Shown: positions 35,098 to 44,827, numbered from the stretch's first letter. The stretch: DNA of 64,000 bases from Nocardia bhagyanarayanae (GCF_006716565.1 NZ_VFPG01000002.1:744001-808000), one strand, 5' to 3'. A program made the numbers and translations. Notes: generated by a model not told the origin, from the letters alone.

Positions 35098-35462
35098 TCG
35101 ACACCCATTGTGCCCAGGGAATTTTCGGGGGCGCTCTGCCGCGAGGCGCAGGGCCGTCGCCGGGATGGGGCTCGGGGGGCAACCGTCCAACCATACGGTG
35201 TGTGGAGTGGCGAACGAGAGGGATCACACAAGATTCTGTCACTCGTGTCGGCGCGCCTGCGCCCGTATCGCGGCGGCTGCGAATAGCGTTCCGCACCAGT
35301 CGGATACTTGACATAACGCTAACCCTGTGGTTGAGGTTTAGGGTTTGCCCGGGCCGCGGATCGTGGAGTGAACGGTCCCGGGCGAACAACCGAGGGTGGC
35401 CCATAGCGAAATGTCCTGAATCCGAAAATGACAGGCTTTAGATCGAAGGAAGGCGAGAGCCC
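35098..35462 (+). promoter_or_regulatory. ftsZ upstream region with promoter-like and dyad elements
   Basis: A 365-base gap without a gene. TTGACA (35308-35313) is a good -35 hexamer but no TANNNT lies at normal spacing; TAGGGT (35339-35344) is 25 bases on. Around it the sequence has AACCCT (35321-35326) facing AGGGTT (35340-35345) and a run of GGTT units. Further on, GCCCGGG (35347-35353) pairs with CCCGGGC (35377-35383) and would form a leader hairpin. GAAGGAAGG just before the ATG is the ribosome site. Confidence 0.45.
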
Positions 35463-36710
35463 ATGACGCCCCCGCACAACTACCTTGCGGTGATCAAGGT
35501 CGTCGGTATCGGCGGCGGCGGCGTGAATGCCGTCAACCGGATGATCGAACAGGGACTCAAGGGAGTCGAGTTCATCGCGGTCAACACCGACGCGCAGGCG
35601 CTGCTGATGAGCGATGCCGACGTCAAGCTCGACGTCGGCCGTGAACTCACCCGCGGTCTCGGCGCGGGCGCCGACCCGGAGGTCGGCCGCAAGGCCGCGG
35701 AGGACCACAAGGACGAGATCGAAGAGGTGCTCAAGGGCGCCGACATGGTCTTCGTCACCGCGGGCGAGGGCGGCGGCACCGGCACCGGTGGCGCGCCGGT
35801 CGTCGCGAGCATCGCGCGCAAGCTCGGCGCGCTCACCATCGGCGTGGTCACCCGGCCGTTCTCGTTCGAGGGCAAGCGCCGCGGCAACCAGGCCGAGGTG
35901 GGCATCAACCTGCTGCGCGAGTCCTGCGACACCCTCATCGTCATCCCGAACGACCGGCTCCTGCAGCTCGGCGACGCCGCGGTCAGCCTGATGGACGCGT
36001 TCCGCTCCGCCGACGAAGTGCTGCTCAACGGTGTTCAGGGCATCACCGACCTGATCACCACCCCGGGTCTGATCAACGTCGACTTCGCCGACGTCAAGAG
36101 CGTCATGTCCGGCGCGGGCAGCGCGCTCATGGGCATCGGCTCGGCGCGCGGCGAGGGCCGGTCGGTGAAGGCGGCCGAGGCGGCGATCAATTCGCCGCTG
36201 CTCGAGGCATCGATGGACGGCGCGCACGGCGTGCTGCTCTCCATCGCGGGCGGGTCGGACCTCGGTCTGTTCGAGATCAACGAGGCGGCCTCGCTGGTGC
36301 AGGAGGCCGCGCACATCGAGGCCAACATCATCTTCGGTACCGTCATCGACGATTCGCTCGGCGACGAAGTGCGCGTCACCGTGATCGCGGCCGGCTTCGA
36401 CGGCGGCGGCCCGGCCCGGCGGACCTTCGACCCCGCGACCGTCCGGGGCTCGATCGGTTCGGGACGAGCGGGCGAGATCGGTCAGAGCAGCAGGCCGAGC
36501 GAGATCGCCGCGTCCACGCGCAGCACCGACACCACTTCCGCGGGCGCCTCGAGCAGCGTGACCCGCGGCGCCGTGCCGAGCTACCGGGACACCGAGCGCG
36601 TCCGGCCCGCCGAGCCGACGGTCTCGCACAACAACCGCTCCCACATCCAGCCCCCCGACGGCGGCGACGACGATGACGACGTCGACGTGCCGTCCTTCAT
36701 GCGCCGCTGA
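35463..36710 (+). CDS. ftsZ: cell division GTPase FtsZ
   Basis: 415 residues. Tubulin-like GTPase that forms the Z ring. Seen: [20 protein letters not shown], the tubulin signature [44 protein letters not shown], the T7 loop [15 protein letters not shown], a variable acidic linker, and the C-terminal peptide [10 protein letters not shown] used to bind SepF, FtsW and other partners. It is transcribed apart from ftsQ, with a 365-base leader, and is followed by a hairpin terminator. Confidence 0.98.
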   Translation: MTPPHNYLAVIKVVGIGGGGVNAVNRMIEQGLKGVEFIAVNTDAQALLMSDADVKLDVGRELTRGLGAGADPEVGRKAAEDHKDEIEEVLKGADMVFVTAGEGGGTGTGGAPVVASIARKLGALTIGVVTRPFSFEGKRRGNQAEVGINLLRESCDTLIVIPNDRLLQLGDAAVSLMDAFRSADEVLLNGVQGITDLITTPGLINVDFADVKSVMSGAGSALMGIGSARGEGRSVKAAEAAINSPLLEASMDGAHGVLLSIAGGSDLGLFEINEAASLVQEAAHIEANIIFGTVIDDSLGDEVRVTVIAAGFDGGGPARRTFDPATVRGSIGSGRAGEIGQSSRPSEIAASTRSTDTTSAGASSSVTRGAVPSYRDTERVRPAEPTVSHNNRSHIQPPDGGDDDDDVDVPSFMRR

Positions 36711-36715
36711 CCCGA

Positions 36716-36737
36716 TCGTCCCGGCCTACCGGGACGA
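36716..36737 (+). terminator. hairpin after ftsZ
   Basis: TCGTCCCGG / CCGGGACGA, nine base pairs around a CCTA loop, six bases after the ftsZ stop codon. No U-tract. Confidence 0.6.
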
Positions 36738-36899
36738 CGGCCGCGAGACGCGAGAGTGTCGCGCGGGGTGAGGTTCGCCGCACGGCGTGCCCTGGCGCGA
36801 CGCGCCGCACACGCGAATCCCCCGACCGAACACGAGGATTCGCCGAGCGCGTGGTTCGACGCCCGCCGTGCGAGCCGCCGCGGCGCCGTCCGGAGCCAC

Positions 36900-36905
36900 T
36901 AGGCT
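36900..36905 (+). promoter_or_regulatory. -10 element of a leaderless pgeF transcript
   Basis: TAGGCT (TANNNT) ends seven bases before the pgeF ATG, which places the transcription start at or beside the start codon; no Shine-Dalgarno is present. Confidence 0.5.
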
Positions 36906-36912
36906 CGTAGGC

Positions 36913-37641
36913 ATGACTGCTGCCCACACACTCACCGTCCGACGGGTCACGACGACCAGGGCGGGCGGCTTCTCCGCCCCGCCCTACGACTCGTTCAACC
37001 TCGGCGACCACGTGGGCGACGATCCGGCGGCCGTCCGCCGCAACCGCGAGCGCCTCGCCGCGGGCATCGGCCTGACACCCGACCGGCTGGTCTGGATGGA
37101 GCAGATCCACGGGCGCGCTGTGGAAATCGTCGACGGTCCGCGCCCCGAGCCGGTGCCCGCGACCGACGCTCTCGTCACCACCGTGCCGAACCTCGCGCTG
37201 GTCACGCTCAGTGCCGACTGCGTCCCGATCCTGCTCTCCGACGACGAGGCGGGCGTCATCGCCGCCGTGCACGCGGGCCGCATCGGCGCACGCATCGGCA
37301 TCGTGCCGCGCGTGCTGGACGCGATGGTGTCGGTGGGCGCCAGGCTCGACCGGGTCGGCGCGTTCCTCGGCCCGGCCGCCTCGGGCAGGCAGTACGAGGT
37401 GCCCGCCGCCATGCGCGACGACGTGGAGAAGCACCTGCCGGGCAGTGCGACGACCACCGTGCGCGGCACGCCGGGGCTCGACCTGCGCGCCGGAATCCGC
37501 AGGCAGCTCACCGAGGCCGGAGTCGCCGCGGTCGCCGAAGATCCGCGCTGCACCATCGAGGACAAGACGCTGTTCAGCCACCGTCGCGGTGCGCCGACCG
37601 GACGCATCGCGGGCGTGATCTGGATCGAGGGGCCGAGATGA
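36913..37641 (+). CDS. pgeF: peptidoglycan editing factor PgeF (YfiH family)
   Basis: About 242 residues. PgeF-type proteins have the copper-oxidase-like YfiH fold and in Escherichia coli remove wrongly incorporated residues from wall precursors. Seen: TTRAGGFSAPPYDSFNLGDHVGDD, WMEQIHGRAVEIVD, the metal-site block TLSADCVPILLSDDEAGVIAAVHAGRIG (cysteine and histidine kept; the common HAGWRG reads HAGRIG), and DPRCTIEDKTLFSHRR. ATG 36913 looks leaderless. Overlaps yggS by four bases, the usual neighbour after ftsZ. Confidence 0.9.
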   Translation: MTAAHTLTVRRVTTTRAGGFSAPPYDSFNLGDHVGDDPAAVRRNRERLAAGIGLTPDRLVWMEQIHGRAVEIVDGPRPEPVPATDALVTTVPNLALVTLSADCVPILLSDDEAGVIAAVHAGRIGARIGIVPRVLDAMVSVGARLDRVGAFLGPAASGRQYEVPAAMRDDVEKHLPGSATTTVRGTPGLDLRAGIRRQLTEAGVAAVAEDPRCTIEDKTLFSHRRGAPTGRIAGVIWIEGPR

Positions 37642-38396
37642 CCTGGCGCGCCGATTCGGAAACCGTTGTGGCGCAAGCCGACGCGCGCACCGCGGAGCTG
37701 GCGGACCGGCTGGACGGTCTGCTCGAGCGGATCGACGCCGCCTGCCGGGCGGCGGGACGCGAGCCGGGCTCGGTGCGGCTGCTGCCGGTGACGAAGTTCT
37801 TCCCGGCCGCCGACGTGGCCATTCTGTACGGTCTCGGTCGCCGGGAATTCGGCGAATCGCGCGAACAGGAAGCCACCGCGAAGGTCGCCGAACTGGGCGA
37901 CCGCCCGGATATCCGCTGGCACATGATCGGCCGACTGCAGCGCAACAAGGCGAAAGTGGTCGCGCGCTGGGCACACACCGTGCACTCGGTGGACAGCGAA
38001 CGGTTGGCAACGGCTCTTGACAGGGGCGCGCTCGCCGCGCTGGAGGCGGGCGAGCGCACCGAGCCGCTGCGAGTGTTGCTCCAGGTGAGCCTGGACGAGG
38101 ACCCGAAGCGCGGCGGCGTCATCGAAGATGATCTTGGTCGCCTCGCGGACCACGTCGCGGCGGCGGAAGGACTGCAGCTCGGGGGCCTGATGGCGATTCC
38201 GCCGCTCGACGCCGACCCTCATAGCGCCTTCGCGCGGCTTGCGACTTTGCACACGCGGCTACTCGCCCGTCACCCCGCCGCGATCGAACTTTCCGCAGGT
38301 ATGTCGGGTGATCTGGAATCGGCGATCGAACACGGCTCGACGGTTGTGCGTGTCGGTACCGCTCTGATGGGCACTCGACCGATAACCTCGGGCTAG
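37638..38396 (+). CDS. YggS family pyridoxal-phosphate homeostasis protein
   Basis: 252 residues. PLP-binding single-domain barrel related to alanine racemase; it buffers pyridoxal phosphate rather than acting as an enzyme. Lysine block VRLLPVTKFFPAADV, then REFGESREQEATAKV, WHMIGRLQRNKAKVVA, LLQVSLDEDPKRGG, and the phosphate-binding end LSAGMSGDLESAIEHGSTVVRVGTA. ATG overlaps pgeF. Found between pgeF and sepF in nearly all Gram-positive dcw clusters. Confidence 0.94.
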   Translation: MTWRADSETVVAQADARTAELADRLDGLLERIDAACRAAGREPGSVRLLPVTKFFPAADVAILYGLGRREFGESREQEATAKVAELGDRPDIRWHMIGRLQRNKAKVVARWAHTVHSVDSERLATALDRGALAALEAGERTEPLRVLLQVSLDEDPKRGGVIEDDLGRLADHVAAAEGLQLGGLMAIPPLDADPHSAFARLATLHTRLLARHPAAIELSAGMSGDLESAIEHGSTVVRVGTALMGTRPITSG

Positions 38397-38503
38397 CAAA
38401 GAAACCTCATCAGTCACATTCGACACATAAGATTGAGGCAGACGAGGGCTGAGCAAGACTTCAACACCCGGCCGCCACCGGGGCCGAAGGAAGGTCGACC
38501 AGA

Positions 38504-38581
38504 ATGAGCGAGCGCAGCGAGCATGGACTCGACGCAGCCACCATCGTGGTCATCACCGAGTCGAGCGACGGGGAGGGGTAA
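38504..38581 (+). CDS. 25-codon upstream ORF before sepF
   Basis: ATG 38504 follows GAAGGAAGG and the ORF ends TAA four bases before the sepF ATG. It starts Met-Ser-Glu-Arg-Ser-Glu, encoded by the GAGCGAGCGnAGCGAGC element. Its last codons contain the GGGGAGGGG that serves as the sepF ribosome site. A coupling or regulatory ORF is more likely than a functional peptide. Confidence 0.4.
   Translation: MSERSEHGLDAATIVVITESSDGEG
38505..38522 (+). repeat. GAGCGAGCGnAGCGAGC element, copy 2
   Basis: TGAGCGAGCGCAGCGAGC, 17 of 18 bases identical to the copy at the murF stop, about 10.9 kb away. Confidence 0.6.
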
Positions 38582-38585
38582 ATCT

Positions 38586-39383
38586 ATGAGCACGCTGCAC
38601 AAGTTCAAGGCGTACTTCGGGATGGTCCCGCTCGAGGATTACGAAGACGATTACGTCGACGATCGCGCCCCGCGCGCGAACGAGCGCGGTGGCGCGCGCC
38701 CGCGCAGTTACTCCGACCGCGGCGGCTACGGCGCCGACCGGTACCCCGAAGATCGTTACGGCGCAGACCGTTTCGGCCAGGACCGGTTCGACGAGGACGT
38801 CGACTACCCGGAGCCCGCCTACAAGTCGCCCTACCAGGCCGGCTACCCGGCGGCGCGCCGTGACGAGTACGCCGACGAGCCCTACGGCGACGATCGCTAC
38901 GAGTCGCCGCGGCGTCCCACCCGTATCGATGCGGCCGCGTCGTCCGGCCGGTTCCGTGCGGGCGGCGGCGCAGGCATGTTGCGGGGAGCCACCAGGGGTG
39001 CGCTCGCCGTCGATCCCGAGGCCGAGGAGCGACGGCTGGAGGAGCGCGTGCGCCCCGAGCCCGCGCCCGCTCGCCGGCCGGGGATCTTCGAGGACGGAGG
39101 CCCCTTGTCCAAGATCACGACGCTGCGCCCGCGCGATTACAGCGAGGCCCGCATCATCGGCGAGCGTTTCCGCGAGGGAAACCCGGTGATCATGGACCTG
39201 GTCGACCTGAGCAACGCCGACGCCAAGCGGCTCGTCGACTTCGCGGCCGGACTGGCGTTCGCCCTGCGTGGCTCGTTCGACAAGGTCGCGACCAAAGTGT
39301 TCCTGCTCTCACCGGCCGATGTCGACGTATCGGCCGAGGAGCGGCGCAGGATCGCCGAAACCGGCTTCTACAACCAGAAATAG
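38586..39383 (+). CDS. sepF: cell division protein SepF
   Basis: About 265 residues. SepF binds the membrane and the FtsZ tail and is the essential FtsZ anchor in actinobacteria. The N-terminal amphipathic helix [21 protein letters not shown] is present, then a disordered Tyr/Asp/Arg-rich linker of about 130 residues (repeated DRYG and YP blocks), then the SepF core: [41 protein letters not shown] and [22 protein letters not shown] 38586 has GGAGGGG nine bases upstream. Confidence 0.96.
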   Translation: MSTLHKFKAYFGMVPLEDYEDDYVDDRAPRANERGGARPRSYSDRGGYGADRYPEDRYGADRFGQDRFDEDVDYPEPAYKSPYQAGYPAARRDEYADEPYGDDRYESPRRPTRIDAAASSGRFRAGGGAGMLRGATRGALAVDPEAEERRLEERVRPEPAPARRPGIFEDGGPLSKITTLRPRDYSEARIIGERFREGNPVIMDLVDLSNADAKRLVDFAAGLAFALRGSFDKVATKVFLLSPADVDVSAEERRRIAETGFYNQK

Positions 39384-39472
39384 CGGGCTGATCCGGGGGG
39401 TTCGTCGGTCTTGTCGCGCGCGGGGCGGTGTGGTCATTTTGCGCAACGCCGATTTTCGGGCAGAGTGAAGTC

Positions 39473-39775
39473 GTGGCCTTGTTCGCGGTGCTGTACTTCG
39501 TACTGTTCATCTTCTGGCTGTTGCTGATCAGCCGGGTGATCGTCGAGTTCGTTCGTAGCTTCGCCCGTGACTGGCGACCGACCGGTGTCGTTGTCGTCAT
39601 CCTGGAGGTGATCTTCACGATCACGGACCCTCCGGTGAAACTACTGAGACGGCTGATACCACCGGTGTCCCTGGGGGGAATTCGCCTGGATCTGTCGATT
39701 ATGGTCCTGCTATTCATCGTCTTCATCCTGATGTCGATCGTGAGCAGGCTCGGCCAACCGGTAGCTCCGGTGTGA
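39473..39775 (+). CDS. YggT family membrane protein
   Basis: About 100 residues with two hydrophobic regions (ALFAVLYFVLFIFWLLLISRVIVEF and LDLSIMVLLFIVFILMSIVSRL) flanking the family block ITDPPVKLLRRLIPPVSLGGIRLDLS. YggT proteins are small dcw-linked membrane proteins implicated in osmotic tolerance or division. GTG 39473 is preferred; a longer frame from 39428 lacks a clear ribosome site. Lies between sepF and wag31 as in Mycobacterium. Confidence 0.9.
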   Translation: MALFAVLYFVLFIFWLLLISRVIVEFVRSFARDWRPTGVVVVILEVIFTITDPPVKLLRRLIPPVSLGGIRLDLSIMVLLFIVFILMSIVSRLGQPVAPV

Positions 39776-39841
39776 CAGAATGGGCCAAGATACCTTGCTA
39801 GATCTGCTCGATCTCCAAAAGACGCGTGAAGGGATCCTTCC

Positions 39842-40693
39842 ATGCCGCTGACCCCAGCCGATGTGCACAACGTCGCGTTCAGCAAACCGCCGATCGGGAA
39901 GCGCGGCTACAACGAGGATGAAGTCGATGCCTTCTTGGATCTCGTGGAGCAGGAGCTCTCGCGTCTGATCGAGGAGAACGCCGACCTGCGCCAGCGGGTC
40001 GCCGAACTCGATGCGGAACTGGCCGACGCCAAGAAGAATCGGCAGGCGGCCCCCGCCACCGTCAAGGCCCCGGTACAGCAGGCCCCGCCGCCTGAACCGA
40101 TCAAACCCCCGGTGCCCGCACCGCCGCCGGCCCCGATGCCCGCGGCCGCGCCTGCGCCGAAGGATGCCCCCGGCGCCGACGCGAATCTGCAGGCAGCCAA
40201 GGTGCTCAGCCTCGCCCAGGAGATGGCGGACCGGCTGACCAGCGACGCGAAGACCGAGGCGGAGAACCTGCTCTCCAACGCGCGGGCGAACTCCGAGCGA
40301 CTGGTCGGCGATGCCAGGACCCGTTCCGAGGCGATGATCGCGGACGCCCGCCAGAAGTCTGACGCGATGCTGTCGGACGCGCAGACCCGCTCGGACAACC
40401 AGCTGCGCCAGGCCAAGGAGAAGGCCGACGCGCTGCAGGCCGACGCCGAGCGCAAGCACACCGAGATCATGGCTACCATCACCCAGCAGCGCAGCGTGCT
40501 GGAGAGCCGGATCGAGCAGCTCAAGACCTTCGAGCGCGAGTACCGCGTGCGGCTGAAGTCGTACCTGGAGTCGCAGCTCGAGGAGCTGGAGAACCGTGGC
40601 TCGGCGGTTCCGGTGGACGGCGGCGAGGCCTTCGCCGACACGAACACCGCGAGCAACCTCGCGCCCGCGTCGTTCGCCAAGGGCGGCAAGTAA
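39842..40693 (+). CDS. wag31: polar growth scaffold Wag31/DivIVA
   Basis: 283 residues. DivIVA-type coiled-coil protein that marks poles and directs tip growth. The N-terminal domain [20 protein letters not shown] through [15 protein letters not shown] is the membrane-binding DivIVA domain. A Pro/Ala-rich linker (about 71-115) follows, then a long coiled coil built of about six 11-residue units starting [34 protein letters not shown] threonine falls at residue 73, the position phosphorylated by PknA in M. tuberculosis Wag31, though the local sequence differs. Confidence 0.97.
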   Translation: MPLTPADVHNVAFSKPPIGKRGYNEDEVDAFLDLVEQELSRLIEENADLRQRVAELDAELADAKKNRQAAPATVKAPVQQAPPPEPIKPPVPAPPPAPMPAAAPAPKDAPGADANLQAAKVLSLAQEMADRLTSDAKTEAENLLSNARANSERLVGDARTRSEAMIADARQKSDAMLSDAQTRSDNQLRQAKEKADALQADAERKHTEIMATITQQRSVLESRIEQLKTFEREYRVRLKSYLESQLEELENRGSAVPVDGGEAFADTNTASNLAPASFAKGGK

Positions 40694-40855
40694 TCTCGCC
40701 CTCGGCGGTCCTGCGCCGTCGCGAAAGCAGTTGTTCGAGTCGTCTCTAGAGGTAAAGTCGAATCGCCTGGCATGCCCGGCGGACCCAGCCGGACGACGCG
40801 TGTCACAGCCCGTGCATGGCCGTAGCGAAGGCGGAGGTACGCCGAGGGGGTCATC

Positions 40856-41056
40856 ATGCTCGTTCTGACACTCGCCCTGGCCGCGATCGGCTTTGCCCTG
40901 CTCGTCACGGCGCTGACCACCGGGTCGGTGCTGTGGGCTTGGGGCTGCATCGTCGTCTGCGTCGTCGGCGCGGTGCTGCTGCTGGCGAGCGCGCTTTCCA
41001 TGCGCAGGCCGGAGAGCGACGCGCCACCGCCGCCGGGGCGGCACGCCAAACGCTGA
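40856..41056 (+). CDS. small two-segment membrane protein (Rv2144c position)
   Basis: 66 residues: two membrane segments (VLTLALAAIGFALLVTALTTG and VLWAWGCIVVCVVGAVLLLAS) and a short polar tail SMRRPESDAPPPPGRHAKR. ATG 40856 has GAGGGGG upstream. A small membrane protein of this kind follows wag31 in Mycobacterium (Rv2144c). Function unknown; a role near the growing pole is only suggested by position. Confidence 0.82.
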   Translation: MLVLTLALAAIGFALLVTALTTGSVLWAWGCIVVCVVGAVLLLASALSMRRPESDAPPPPGRHAKR

Positions 41057-41091
41057 GGCCGGGCGCGGGAATATCGTTTGCCCGGGCTGGT

Positions 41092-41097
41092 TAGAAT
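41092..41097 (+). promoter_or_regulatory. -10 element of the ileS transcript
   Basis: TAGAAT fits TANNNT; transcription would start near 41104, just ahead of the T-box Stem I. No clear -35. Confidence 0.5.
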
Positions 41098-41099
41098 CG

Positions 41100-41340
41100 A
41101 GACAGAACGGCGTCGATCCGGCCATCACCGGGGAGCCTTCGGAAGAACGGCGCCGAGGCGCTCAGTAGAACCGAACGGGTGAGCCCGTCACAGCTCGCAA
41201 CGAGTGGTCCGGCGGCCCCGGTGGGGCAGGCCAGGACAAACGGGGTGGTACCGCGGTTTCGGCGCACCGAGCGCCGGGGTCGTCCCCGTGCCAACCACTG
41301 ATACGCGCCTGCGGCGCGGTGGCACGAGGAGACGCATCCG
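41100..41340 (+). promoter_or_regulatory. ileS T-box riboswitch, ultra-short Stem I, translational type
   Basis: The T-box sequence GGTGGTACCGCGG (41244-41256) contains TGGT to pair with the ACCA end of uncharged tRNA. Upstream, CCGG-CCATCA-CCGG (41118-41131) is a short Stem I whose terminal loop displays the isoleucine codon ATC (41124-41126), followed by the GGGGAGCCTTCGGAAGAACGG block and a hairpin ACGGGT-GAG-CCCGT (41174-41187). Downstream, a hairpin built on GCGCC/GGCGC adjoins GAGGAG before the ATG, and there is no U-tract terminator, so control of translation initiation is expected, as in the M. tuberculosis and N. farcinica ileS elements. Confidence 0.93.
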
Positions 41341-41342
41341 CG

Positions 41343-44300
41343 ATGGCGGACGACAGCAAGAGCGCATACCCCCGCGTGGATCTGGGCGCAGGCTCCGGGG
41401 CGAGCTTCCCCGAGCTGGAAGAACGCGTGCTCGACGCATGGGCGGCCGACGACACCTTCCGCGCCGGCATCGAGAACCGTTCGGGTGCAGCGGAGTTCGT
41501 CTTCTACGACGGCCCGCCCTTTGCCAACGGTCTGCCGCATTATGGTCATTTGCTCACCGGCTATGTGAAGGATTTGATCCCACGTTTCCAGACGATGCGC
41601 GGCAAGCGCGTCGATCGGCGTTTCGGATGGGACTGTCACGGCCTTCCCGCGGAAATCGAAGCGGAAAAGCAGCTCGGTATCACGGACAAATCACAGATCG
41701 ATGCCATGGGGTTGGCGGAATTCAATGCCGCGTGCAAATCCTCGGTGCTGCGCTACACCGGGGAATGGCGCGACTACGTCACCCGCCAGGCCCGCTGGGT
41801 CGACTTCGACAACGACTACAAGACCCTCGATCTCGACTTCATGGAGTCGGTCATGTGGGCCTTCAAGTCGCTCTACGACAAGGGCCTGATCTACCAGGGC
41901 TTCCGGGTGCTGCCCTACAGCTGGTACGAGCAGACGCCGCTGTCGAACCAGGAGACCCGCCTGGACGACGCCTACAAGATGCGTCAGGACCCGGCCGTCA
42001 CCGTCGACATGGCGCTGCGCGTGCCCGATGACCATCCGCTGCGCGAGCTCGACGGCGCCAACGCGCTCATCTGGACCACCACGCCGTGGACCCTGCCGTC
42101 CAACCTGGCCGTGGCCGTGCACCCGAACGTGCGCTACGTGCATCTGCGCGCCGCCGACGGCAAGCGCTACCTGCTGGCCGCCGAGCGCGTCTCGCACTAC
42201 ACGCGGGAGTTCGGCGAGGAGCCGCAGGTGCTCGGCGAGTTCGACGGCGCGGCGCTGGTCGGTCTGTCCTACGCCCCGCCCTTCGACTTCTTCGTCGGCC
42301 ACCCGAACGCGCACCGTGCGCTCGCCGCCGACTACGTGACCACCGATTCCGGCACCGGCATCGTGCACCTGGCTCCCGCCTTCGGTGAGGAGGACATGGA
42401 GGTCGCCTCGGCCAACGGCATCGAGATCGTGCAGCCGCTGGATCCGGGCGGCAAGTTCACCTCGATGGTGCCGCCGTACGAGGGCCTGATGGTCTTCGAC
42501 GCCAACCCGGTGATCATCAAGGACCTCAAGGCCGCCGGAAAGCTGTTGCGCCACGAGACGATCGAGCACTCCTACCCGCACAGCTGGCGCTCCGGGCAGC
42601 CGCTGATCTACATGGCGGTGCCGTCCTGGTTCGTCGCGGTCACCAAGTTCCGCGACCGGATGGTCGAGCTGAACAAGCAGATCACCTGGGTGCCCGAGCA
42701 CATCCGCGACGGCCAGTTCGGCAAGTGGCTGGAGGGCGCGCGCGACTGGAACATCAGCCGCAACCGCTACTGGGGCAGCCCGATCCCGGTGTGGGTCTCC
42801 GACGATCCGGCCTACCCTCGCGTCGACGTGTACGGCTCGCTGGACGAGCTCGAGCGCGACTTCGGCGTGCGCCCGACCGACCTGCACCGTCCCATGATCG
42901 ACGAGCTGACTCGGCCGAACCCCGACGACCCGACCGGCAAGTCGACCATGCGCCGGGTGCCCGAGGTGCTGGACTGCTGGTTCGAGTCCGGCTCGATGCC
43001 CTACGCGCAGGTGCACTACCCGTTCGAGAACAAGGACTGGTTCGACGGGCACTTCCCTGGCGACTTCATCGTCGAGTACAACGGGCAGACCCGCGGCTGG
43101 TTCTACACCCTGCACGTCCTCTCGACCGCGCTGTTCGACAGCCCCGCCTTCAAAACCGTTGCTGCGCACGGCATCGTGCTCGGTGACGACGGGCTGAAGA
43201 TGAGCAAGTCGAAGGGCAACTACCCGGACGTGAACGAGGTGTTCCACCGGGACGGCTCCGACGCGATGCGCTGGTTCCTGATGAGCTCGCCGATCCTGCG
43301 CGGCGGCAATCTCATCGTCACCGAGCGCGGCATCCGCGAGGGTGTCGGCCACGCGCTGCGTCCGCTGTGGAACGCGTGGACCTTCCTGCAGCTGTACGCC
43401 TCGAAGCCCGGCGTGTGGCGCACCGATTCGCCGCACGTGCTGGACCGCTACATCCTGGCGAAGCTGGCGCAAACCCGCGATGTGATGACCGACGCGCTGG
43501 AGGTCTACGACATCGCGGGCGCGTGCGAGGAGCTGCGCTCGTTCGCCGACGCGCTCACGAATTGGTATGTGCGCCGGTCGCGTTCGCGTTTCTGGTCGGA
43601 GGATCGCGACGCGGTCGACACCCTGCACACCGTGCTCGAGGTGGTGACCAGGCTGGCCGCGCCGCTGCTGCCGCTGATCGCCGAGGTGATCTGGCGCGGG
43701 CTCACCGGCGATCGCTCGGTGCACCTGGCCGACTGGCCGAAGGAGGGCGAGCTGCCGGAGGATCCCGAGCTGGTCGCCGCCATGGACGAGGTGCGCACGG
43801 TCTGCTCGACGGTGCTGAGCCTGCGCAAGGCCAAGAACCTGCGGGTGCGCCTGCCGCTGGCCGAGGTGACCATCGCGGCGGGCGACGCCGAGCGGTTGCG
43901 CCCGTATGCCGACATCATCGCCGACGAGGTCAACGTCAAGAAGGTCGATCTGACCACCGACGTCGCCGTGCACGGTCGCTTCGAGCTGGCGGTGAACGCC
44001 CGTGCCGCGGGTCCGCGCCTTGGCAAGGACGTGCAGACGGTGATCAAGGCGGTCAAGGCGGGGGAGTGGTCCGAGGACGCGGCCGGCGTCGTCAGCGCCG
44101 CCGGAATCACCCTGCTCCCCGAGGAATACAGCCAGCGGCTGGTCGCCGCCGAGCCCGAATCCACCGCGGCGCTGCCCGGTAACGCGGGTCTGGTGGTGCT
44201 GAACTCGGTGGTCACCGAGGAGCTCGAGGCCGAGGGCTGGGCCCGCGACCTGATCCGCGACCTCCAGGAGACGCGCAAGTCGCTCGGCTTGGACGTCTCC

Positions 44301-44471
44301 GACCGGATCACCGTGGTCCTCGAGGTCCCGGCCGAGCGCCTGGCATGGGCGCAGACCCACCGGGATCTGATCGCGGGTGAAATCCTCGCCACCGCACTCG
44401 ATTTCGGCCCGGCGGGTGTCGGCGCCGCCGAACTGGTCGGCGGTGTCAAGGCCGCGGTGACCAAGGCCTGA
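41343..44471 (+). CDS. ileS: isoleucyl-tRNA synthetase
   Basis: About 1042 residues, class I synthetase. HIGH-type motif is PHYGH in [20 protein letters not shown] is intact in [13 protein letters not shown], and the editing (CP1) region with [16 protein letters not shown] is present. The size and sequence resemble the eukaryote-like IleS2 type of actinobacteria. ATG 41343 is placed by GAGGAG of the T-box leader; a few codons upstream are also open but fall in the regulatory hairpin. Expression responds to uncharged tRNA-Ile through the leader. Confidence 0.97.
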   Translation: MADDSKSAYPRVDLGAGSGASFPELEERVLDAWAADDTFRAGIENRSGAAEFVFYDGPPFANGLPHYGHLLTGYVKDLIPRFQTMRGKRVDRRFGWDCHGLPAEIEAEKQLGITDKSQIDAMGLAEFNAACKSSVLRYTGEWRDYVTRQARWVDFDNDYKTLDLDFMESVMWAFKSLYDKGLIYQGFRVLPYSWYEQTPLSNQETRLDDAYKMRQDPAVTVDMALRVPDDHPLRELDGANALIWTTTPWTLPSNLAVAVHPNVRYVHLRAADGKRYLLAAERVSHYTREFGEEPQVLGEFDGAALVGLSYAPPFDFFVGHPNAHRALAADYVTTDSGTGIVHLAPAFGEEDMEVASANGIEIVQPLDPGGKFTSMVPPYEGLMVFDANPVIIKDLKAAGKLLRHETIEHSYPHSWRSGQPLIYMAVPSWFVAVTKFRDRMVELNKQITWVPEHIRDGQFGKWLEGARDWNISRNRYWGSPIPVWVSDDPAYPRVDVYGSLDELERDFGVRPTDLHRPMIDELTRPNPDDPTGKSTMRRVPEVLDCWFESGSMPYAQVHYPFENKDWFDGHFPGDFIVEYNGQTRGWFYTLHVLSTALFDSPAFKTVAAHGIVLGDDGLKMSKSKGNYPDVNEVFHRDGSDAMRWFLMSSPILRGGNLIVTERGIREGVGHALRPLWNAWTFLQLYASKPGVWRTDSPHVLDRYILAKLAQTRDVMTDALEVYDIAGACEELRSFADALTNWYVRRSRSRFWSEDRDAVDTLHTVLEVVTRLAAPLLPLIAEVIWRGLTGDRSVHLADWPKEGELPEDPELVAAMDEVRTVCSTVLSLRKAKNLRVRLPLAEVTIAAGDAERLRPYADIIADEVNVKKVDLTTDVAVHGRFELAVNARAAGPRLGKDVQTVIKAVKAGEWSEDAAGVVSAAGITLLPEEYSQRLVAAEPESTAALPGNAGLVVLNSVVTEELEAEGWARDLIRDLQETRKSLGLDVSDRITVVLEVPAERLAWAQTHRDLIAGEILATALDFGPAGVGAAELVGGVKAAVTKA

Positions 44472-44476
44472 GCCGG

Positions 44477-44510
44477 TCGTCGGGGTGGGCGTCGTCGTCC
44501 ACCCCGACGA
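44477..44510 (+). terminator. hairpin after ileS
   Basis: TCGTCGGGGTGG / CCACCCCGACGA, 12 base pairs with a 10-base loop, starting six bases after the ileS stop. Confidence 0.7.
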
Positions 44511-44549
44511 CCCGACTCGACCCGATGGCGGTCGAGGACGCGCAGCGGT

Positions 44550-44565
44550 AGTGATCTAGATCACA
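44550..44565. promoter_or_regulatory. CRP/GlxR-type binding site
   Basis: AGTGATCTAGATCACA matches TGTGANNTANNTCACA at all but the first defined base and is a near-perfect palindrome. It lies about 260 bases before the NlpC/P60 gene. The rest of the 44511-44827 gap shows no gene and no recognisable cyclic-di-AMP riboswitch. Confidence 0.6.
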
Positions 44566-44827
44566 CGCTGATGATTTGCTGGAAACCTCTCCTGTTTCCG
44601 GAAAGCCCGGCAGAATCGGGCCTGTTGCTGTTGGTACGCAGATCGATCACTGGTGCCGCAGTGATTCTCGTGAGGCATGTTCTACCTGATGTGCGCTGTT
44701 CGGCGAGTTATGCGGCCGGATGGGCGCGGAGGTCTGCGGCTCCCCTCCGATGACGAGGGCGGCGCCGCGCGTCAGCGAGGCCGTCAGTCGCGGCCTGTTC
44801 GCCGGACCGACAGGAGAGGTGCGTTTC

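Noticed and set aside
41691..44360. 889-codon open frame on the minus strand
   Set aside because: Antisense shadow of ileS; no recognisable motif and Val/His/Arg-rich composition.
44511..44827. Cyclic-di-AMP (ydaO) riboswitch before the NlpC/P60 gene
   Set aside because: Such elements often precede actinobacterial wall hydrolases, but the conserved core blocks were not found here.
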